Shown here: positions 43,308-48,131 of the stretch, one piece after another
How positions within the stretch are numbered: the stretch's first letter is position 1
Layout of the letters: the number at the start of each line of letters is the position of its first letter
Assembly: GCF_001039355.2 (NCBI RefSeq)
Contig: NW_019775862.1
Coordinates: forward strand, 65,871-114,001
Reading direction: 5' to 3'
Length of the DNA stretch: 48,131 bases
DNA from: Lingula anatina
Lineage: Eukaryota > Brachiopoda > Lingulata > Lingulida > Lingulidae
The notes under the pieces: generated by a model
What the model was told of the DNA's origin: nothing
The model's database searches: none
The model's input: the letters and a program-made list of their open reading frames with translations, nothing else
Position numbers and translations under genes: made by a program

Positions 43308-43983
43308 ATACAGTAGGTTAATGCGTGCAACCTACATTACGTAAGAAAAATATGTGAAATTAATTATTGAAGCAAAAAGTTGCCACAAATAAAAAAATGC
43401 CGAAAGATGTGAGAGAAGCTCACATCCCCGCATACTGAAATAAAACAATAAACGCAGTTTAACGTAAAGGGGGAGATCGTTGCCAATATACATGCAAGAA
43501 GGGGGACATTTTAATAACTAAATACAATAAAATCATGCAGCTTTTCTAAAGTTTTCTGTCCTCTTAATAACCCATGTATATCTGAGGTCAAATAGCGAGT
43601 TGGCACTTAAGAGGTGAATGTCGCCAAATTATACTAAATAGACTTTTTGTAAAAGTTTGGCCTTCGGGATTTTTGAAAGAAAAAAAAAAATGAATGAAAA
43701 TTGGGATTTTTTTTTTTTAAAGAAGAAAAACGAAAATACTATACTTCTTTGAAACAAACACTAACTGCCGAGGGAGCATGTACTTTTTACAACGGTGAAA
43801 AAAAAATTAGAACATGCTGACGCTTTTTTTATGAAGTCAAAATGAGAAAGCAGCCTTGAACCTGTATGTGAATGAACTAAATAATTGCATTATAATTTTA
43901 GAAATATATATAAATATTTATATAACAGGGCAAATTTTATACAATTACATTATTTGCTTATTTGCGTTCTGCAGCCTATTTTA
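43308..43983. other. R5 unit 3' flank, gene-free
   Basis: Continues the block broken by the MITE (GTGCAACC, hairpin GATGTGAG-AGAAG-CTCACATC near 43405). Then AAACAAACACTAACTGCCGA and, near 43795-43815, the empty-site counterpart of the Tc1 insertion (ACGGTGAAAAAAAAATTAGA then ACATGC). Confidence 0.55.
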
Positions 43984-43984
43984 T

Positions 43985-44017
<33 letters not shown>

Positions 44018-44031
44018 AATAATAATAATAA
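43984..44031. repeat. (AAC)n(AAT)n microsatellite beside R5
   Basis: About ten AAC then five AAT triplets, followed by GAGAGAAAAAATG. Confidence 0.95.
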
Positions 44032-44072
44032 TGAGAGAAAAAATGTCAAACGCAAACAAATATTCATCATTT

Positions 44073-44078
44073 ACCTTG
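44073..44078 (-). other. Splice-donor-like site after R5 stop
   Basis: TACAAG|GTAAATGATG (minus); exon end 44075, 28 nt past the stop. Confidence 0.5.
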
Positions 44079-44102
44079 TAATGAAGGACTCGTCTTTCCT
44101 GC

Positions 44103-45233
44103 TCAAGCAGAACCTATGGTGGAGATAGCTGACACTCTTGGCTTTGACCCTTCTGGCTCCGCATTTCTGTTGCGTTCTGCCACAGCGTGAGCAACTTGTC
44201 CTTCTATTTTCAGCTTTTGATGGCAACATAACGACTTCAAAGTTGTCCTGAACTCTTTTCCAAAGAGACCGTAAATGAAGAAATTAATGCATGAGCTTAG
44301 TACACTAAACAAAACTATAACTGGGAATACAAACACCATGTCTCGCAGTTCACCAAAGCGCTGGTTCCCAAAAAGTCCAAAGATACTAGATAGAGCCAGA
44401 GTTAAGGAGACGGCCAAAGTGGTAAGGGCGATGACCAAGGTCATTTTAATCAAAGTACGATGGACACCCAACTTGCGCATAGCAATCATGGTCGGATTCT
44501 TGGCAAGAACCCTCATGTGGTGAGCCATCTTCACATTCAGGATCAAGACAATTATGAAAGGAACCAAGAACTGCACAAAAAAGAAAGAAAAAAATGTGTA
44601 CATTTTGTGGAATTCTGAAACCGGAATCGGGGCGCCAAGACAGAAAATCGGAGATGTCGTGTTCAAGGGACAATATCGCTCAGGTAGTGACCCAAAGAAA
44701 TACCGTGGAACATCGTTCAGAAAGGCAAAAATCACGACGCCACCAACTCTTAACGCCCAAACTTTAATGCTTGCCGTTGCTCCACTTCCAAGGGCGTTCT
44801 CAGAACAAAGGTGTAGATAACGGTCGAACGTTATGAGCACTACTAACCAGGGTGGGATCAAGAAGACGGAATACTTCAACCCATACAGAAGACGAAAGTG
44901 TTTCATCCGGAAGAAGAAGATGTTTTTGAACAACCCAGTATAGGGGTACATGGCCGGGATGCTGAAGTCAAGCAGGGACGCTAAAATCTGAATGTTATCG
45001 ACCACTGCCAGACATATCAACAAGAAAACAGTCGGGCTCCGTTTCTTGAAATGTAAAAATACAACCACTGAAAGAAAATTGAGAATAAGGCCAACCACAC
45101 AAACGACAGAAACCGTAATGCCACCAACAGCGAAATAATACAGATTTATGAAATCCAAATCAGGAAAGTCCTCTTCATTCTCCTCGTTTTCAGGATATGA
45201 GCTACCGTTGACCGACATCTCAGTCGTATTCAT
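44103..45233 (-). CDS. R5: class A GPCR, FMRFamide-receptor-like, intronless
   Basis: A 376-residue receptor with all motifs its relatives keep: glycosylation sites N2, N9 and N191; N52 in TM1; D79 in TM2; D137-R138-Y139; VPRYF 175-179; P225 in TM5; N317-F-F-I-Y321 in TM7; helix 8 (GLFGKEFR) with Cys336-Cys337. TM3 has an unusual Pro-Pro (127-128) ten residues before DRY, and no Cys is visible at its outer end where class A receptors carry the disulfide Cys. TM6 (257-287) lacks the usual Trp/Cys and Pro. Stop TGA; in-frame TAA two codons before the ATG; TATA box 102 bp upstream. Residues 45-266 match R1 exactly. Likely functional; ligand and coupling unknown. Confidence 0.93.
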   Translation of the reverse strand: MNTTEMSVNGSSYPENEENEEDFPDLDFINLYYFAVGGITVSVVCVVGLILNFLSVVVFLHFKKRSPTVFLLICLAVVDNIQILASLLDFSIPAMYPYTGLFKNIFFFRMKHFRLLYGLKYSVFLIPPWLVVLITFDRYLHLCSENALGSGATASIKVWALRVGGVVIFAFLNDVPRYFFGSLPERYCPLNTTSPIFCLGAPIPVSEFHKMYTFFSFFFVQFLVPFIIVLILNVKMAHHMRVLAKNPTMIAMRKLGVHRTLIKMTLVIALTTLAVSLTLALSSIFGLFGNQRFGELRDMVFVFPVIVLFSVLSSCINFFIYGLFGKEFRTTLKSLCCHQKLKIEGQVAHAVAERNRNAEPEGSKPRVSAISTIGSA

Positions 45234-45334
45234 GACTCTTTAATCTTTAAGAAAATTGCAGAGTAGCAGAAATGGCCGCAAAGTCGTTCACAATCTGGAG
45301 CAGTCTCATTGCGTGTCATACTAATTGAAATATG

Positions 45335-45372
45335 TATTTATACCTGTAAGATGACTGACGTTTGACATCTTA
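45335..45372 (-). promoter_or_regulatory. R5 core promoter: TATA box and CRE-like motif
   Basis: TATAAATA (minus) at 45335-45342, 102 bp before the ATG. ATGACTGACGTTTGACATCT lies upstream. The stretch between TATA and ATG is the most diverged of the intact copies (CATACTAATTGAAATATG). Confidence 0.7.
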
Positions 45373-45469
45373 CGCTTCAAACTTTGCTCGTTGGAGTTGA
45401 TGCGATAGAAGTCCGTCGGTTTCCATTGACAACTGATTTTGATTAATATACGCCATGCATGTTTTTCTA

Positions 45470-46110
45470 CAATATGCAAACTGTACAAACCTATGCCTAC
45501 AGATAAGATGCTGCCCCAGAGAATGTCTTCTCATGTTTTTAACTTGGGTTTTGTGATCGAGTGGTCTACTGTGACACTCATCCAAAGATAAGTCTGTTTA
45601 AAATGCGCCATACTGTTTTGCAAGAGTATACCAACTATACAAGCCTACGCCTACAGACACGGTGACGCTTCCTATAATTGCCAAGCATCTTTTAATGTTG
45701 GTCTTATTAATGGACTTTGCAACAATTTACTATTTTAAAGAACTGTCATTATAACACATTGGGTTCAAATAATGTGAAGTATTAATCTTATGATCCTCCA
45801 AGCCCGTCTTGTTATCACAATGCACTTTTGACTTGAAAAAATTACACTTGATTCACGGAAACGTCACTCTGTTATCAGGTTATGTAGGCCTACCGTTTAC
45901 TGTGGCACTCATTCAGGGGTAGATCTTCATGGTCTAGATTGATCCAGAAAGGCGACTTCAGTAGAAGCTCAACTGCACTAGAGGCAGTTGAATTCGTCTA
46001 ATAACAACGTTTTAAAAAGTAGAGGAAGCCACGATGGCACTTTGATAGGCAGTAAGTAGAGGGTTATTAAGCATATTTGCTCAGCAGACCTTTTATGATT
46101 AATAATCTCC
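45470..46110 (-). promoter_or_regulatory. Upstream block U of R5, split and part-doubled
   Basis: 45470-45590 matches the first part of block U (CCCCAGAGAATGTCTTCTCA, GGGTTTTGTGATCGAGTGG). 45597-45665 repeats 45440-45500 (GTATACCAACTATACAAGCC against CAAACTGTACAAACC). 45890-46110 matches the rest (CTACCGTTTACTGTGGCACT, GGCAGTTGAATTCGTCTAAT). Extra sequence of about 220 bp separates the parts. Confidence 0.35.
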
Positions 46111-46880
46111 TGTGGCACACAAAACGGCCAATACTTTTCTTTCTGACTTTTCCCGACTTGCCAAGTTTCATCCAGATCGGACACTATAAATTGCCAATAT
46201 TGTGTGTGTGAAGGGGGGTCGAAAAATCGACTATTAAGATTAAAAAAACACTTATGCACATCATTTTATACACTGTGCTGGGAATTTCATGAGTGATTAC
46301 GTACCAGGGTACCACTTAAGACTCTGTTTAGAAATAAAATAACAAGGGTTATCAGTTGATCAATAGCTACCTCAATAGGACCCACCAAAGACCCGTAATG
46401 TGTGTGTTATTATGTCACAGATTCTTACTATAGGGTGGTTGTATTTAGCTAACTTATTACCAGAGGCGTGCGCTGGATTGCATTGTAACACGTTAGTTCA
46501 AAGCGAAATAGGGCTGTAATTATCCTATTGTTCAAAGTGCCAGGTATAAACCACCCTCTATCAGGGACACAGATGGATTTTCATTTGATATTTACAGATA
46601 TTTCTATGGCTAATTGACGCCATCACTCAGCTAGCCTCTGATAGAAAGCACGTGTAGCCATGAGCAATTGACTCCCACTATATGCAACAAAGAAGAGTGT
46701 AATTACACTGTACGTCAATTGCGCCTCAAAAATGACACTTTTTTGCGTTGCATACAGTGGACGGTTTGTGTTATATTTGTACTTTCTACCAGAGGTGCTC
46801 TGTGGATGGCTGTACACAATTGTTTTATGGTACTGTCAGAGTTCGATAGTAATCCTTATATTTTCTGTCTTCTATCTTAA
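46111..46880. other. R5 distal 5' flank, gene-free
   Basis: 46195-46350 matches 28200-28350 and 40540-40660 (TCGAAAAATCGACTA, TTTAGAAATAAAATAACAAG). 46380-46560 matches 28685-28850. 46610-46830 parallels 1570-1770 (GCTAGCCTCTG, GAGTGTAATTACACT, TCTACCAGAGGTGCTCTG). No TTTGCTCAAGG repeat occurs here. Confidence 0.55.
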
Positions 46881-47046
46881 TAGATAATTATCCGGTGTTC
46901 AGTGACATAATTCCATACCAATTTTTACACATTTCAACTTACTGATGACGCCATAATTGTTATTTGCATGTAAAAATGCAAAACATGCTTCTAAAATTTT
47001 ATATTTACCTGAGTGCCTATACAAGCACTGTTTTAACGCCAATTCC
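46881..47046. other. Spacer at the right edge of array homology
   Basis: I see no paralogous match after about 46880 and no gene. Confidence 0.35.
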
Positions 47047-47517
47047 ATGGCACCATTTAGTACTTCTCAACTACCAGCGATTTTTCTTAAAAGACTTTGT
47101 TCAGATGTTATCGTTAATAAGGCAAAACGAATCCTCAATGACGGCACTGGAATTGACTGCACGGGGTTGAAGCCCATTCATTGTCGTCACTTATGCCAAT
47201 TTTTAGTGCTAAGATCTTGTTTAGGGATGGAGTTACGCCCCATGCTATCTCACCTCAAAGCAAAAGGTGTTATATTGACGATAAAAAGCTTTGAGATACC
47301 TCTGCTTACACTTAGCAACGAGAAATATAAACGCCAATATTTTATACTTTCTAGTGGATTTTTATTGTTTTTGATCAGCACAAAGATGGTATCAGGACAA
47401 TTCCCCCCGGACTATTCCCCCCGGGCAATTCCCCCCCGGACAATCCCCCCCCCCGGACAATTCCCCCCCGGAAGATTCCCTCCCGAAGAATATATATATA
47501 TTTATATACAAATATAA
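47047..47517 (+). CDS. Candidate open frame with Pro-rich end, unknown
   Basis: From the ATG at 47047 the frame stays open for about 156 codons (the frame itself is open from 46957). The first about 115 codons contain VNKAKRILNDGTG, CTGLKPIHCRHLCQFLVL and LTLSNEKYKRQYF. The end is translated minisatellite (GQFPPDYSPRAIPPRTIPPP). A frame this long is uncommon in such AT-rich DNA, but other motif-free frames of about 150 codons occur in the window. No family recognised. Confidence 0.2.
   Translation: MAPFSTSQLPAIFLKRLCSDVIVNKAKRILNDGTGIDCTGLKPIHCRHLCQFLVLRSCLGMELRPMLSHLKAKGVILTIKSFEIPLLTLSNEKYKRQYFILSSGFLLFLISTKMVSGQFPPDYSPRAIPPRTIPPPGQFPPGRFPPEEYIYIYIQI
47395..47490. repeat. C-rich minisatellite
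   Basis: Five to six copies of a unit of about 15-17 bp, GGACAATTCCCCCCC with variants (GGACTATTCCCC, GGGCAATTCCCC, GGAAGATTCCCT), followed by (AT)n-like sequence. Confidence 0.9.
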
Positions 47518-48131
47518 AGTAAAGAATACAAAGTTCAAAGTTCTTTTCATCCATTTTTGAATATTTCTTAGTGTGATGATGCAAATCAAGGATAGATAAT
47601 ATTAATTCTATTAAACAATTTATTTTCTTGGAGTTCAAGTACATGAAATTTTCGAGATAGAAGTACAGAACATTTTATTAAAAATCTGATCAAAGAATAT
47701 GTATCTCCAGGTAAAGGAGAGGTAAACAGATGATCTCACTCATCCGGGTAGCCCTTTGATGAATTGACTGTTACTTTTAATTGCTTTATTTCCCCCCCCC
47801 CCCTTTGATTCAGTAAGTCTTGAATCAAGGTGCATCTCTAGGGAGGGGTGGGGTAAAAAGATTTTCTCGCTTATCCAGGTATCCCTGTGACTATTTGTCA
47901 CTTTTAATTGCTTGACCACCACCCACCACACTAAAATATTTATAAAATATCTGTTTACCTGTTCATCTGTTTATCCCACTTTTACCTGAAGGATAGGTGG
48001 TTATACTTCCATTAGATACTTAATAAATCTTCCTGTACTTGTACTCAATGAAAAGGGAATTTGTTATAAAATAATTTGTTTCATGGTGAAGTTATATTAT
48101 CACACTAAAAATGTTAATAAAATAGATGAAA
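47518..48131. other. Gene-free right edge
   Basis: A poly-C run at about 47791-47803. 47735-47785 and 47868-47915 are similar (ATCCGGGTAGCCCT/ATCCAGGTATCCCT, CACTTTTAATTGCTT), a small duplication. No gene supported. Confidence 0.5.

Noticed and set aside
44103-44123. Conserved receptor C-terminus ISTIGSA as a PDZ ligand
   Set aside because: The last residues G-S-A do not fit class I, II or III PDZ motifs; conservation may simply reflect recent descent.

Overview
This is a stretch of an AT-rich animal nuclear genome. It has microsatellites, LINE and Tc1/mariner remnants, MITE-sized elements, and long gene-free spacers built from repeated blocks. The coding content is a tandem family of intronless class A (rhodopsin-like) G-protein-coupled receptors, all on the minus strand. 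The TM4/ECL2 motif VPRYF and the TM7 motif SSCINFFIYGLFGKEFR resemble the FMRFamide-receptor-like peptide receptors of invertebrates. The likely source is a heterozygous marine invertebrate, perhaps a lophotrochozoan; I cannot fix the species or the ligand from sequence alone.

Layout: five receptor copies, named here R1 to R5. R1 (11099-12229), R4 (35980-37107) and R5 (44103-45233) have full-length open frames of 375-376 residues. R2 (20512-21630) and R3 (24929-26059) are pseudogenes that share the same frameshifts. Every copy carries the same surroundings. A TATA box lies 100-102 bp before the start codon, with CRE-like TGACGT motifs just upstream of it. A splice-donor-like CAAG|GTARAT lies exactly 28 nt after the stop codon. 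Beyond that come a triplet microsatellite (seed only in R4) and a long 5' flank of shared repeat blocks. The first 5.5 kb and 46.3-46.9 kb are further pieces of the same unit, so another receptor copy probably lies just left of the window.

Insertions can be dated by comparing paralogous units, because an empty site survives in a sister unit. These are a complete Tc1 element (18698-20324; a second copy at 23281-24588 is cut at a gap), a 161-bp hAT-like MITE with an 8-bp target duplication (42481-42641), and a 250-bp foldback MITE at a TA site (43058-43305). A decayed L1-like LINE 3' end lies at 5474-6640. Three clusters of short GC-rich palindromes of the form GGGTCCG-G-CGGACCC (about 1055-1270, 9050-9210, 10783-10985) match no element I can name.

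Two points most affect interpretation. First, R1 and R5 share a 613-bp coding tract with one mismatch, although R1's promoter and upstream flank look like R4's. This mosaic points to gene conversion. Second, three of the four N gaps sit exactly at joints of near-identical repeats. The 885-3788/3821-5473 and 19021-23278/23281-27655 pairs, and so the separate existence of R2 and R3, may be unmerged haplotypes rather than real tandem duplications.
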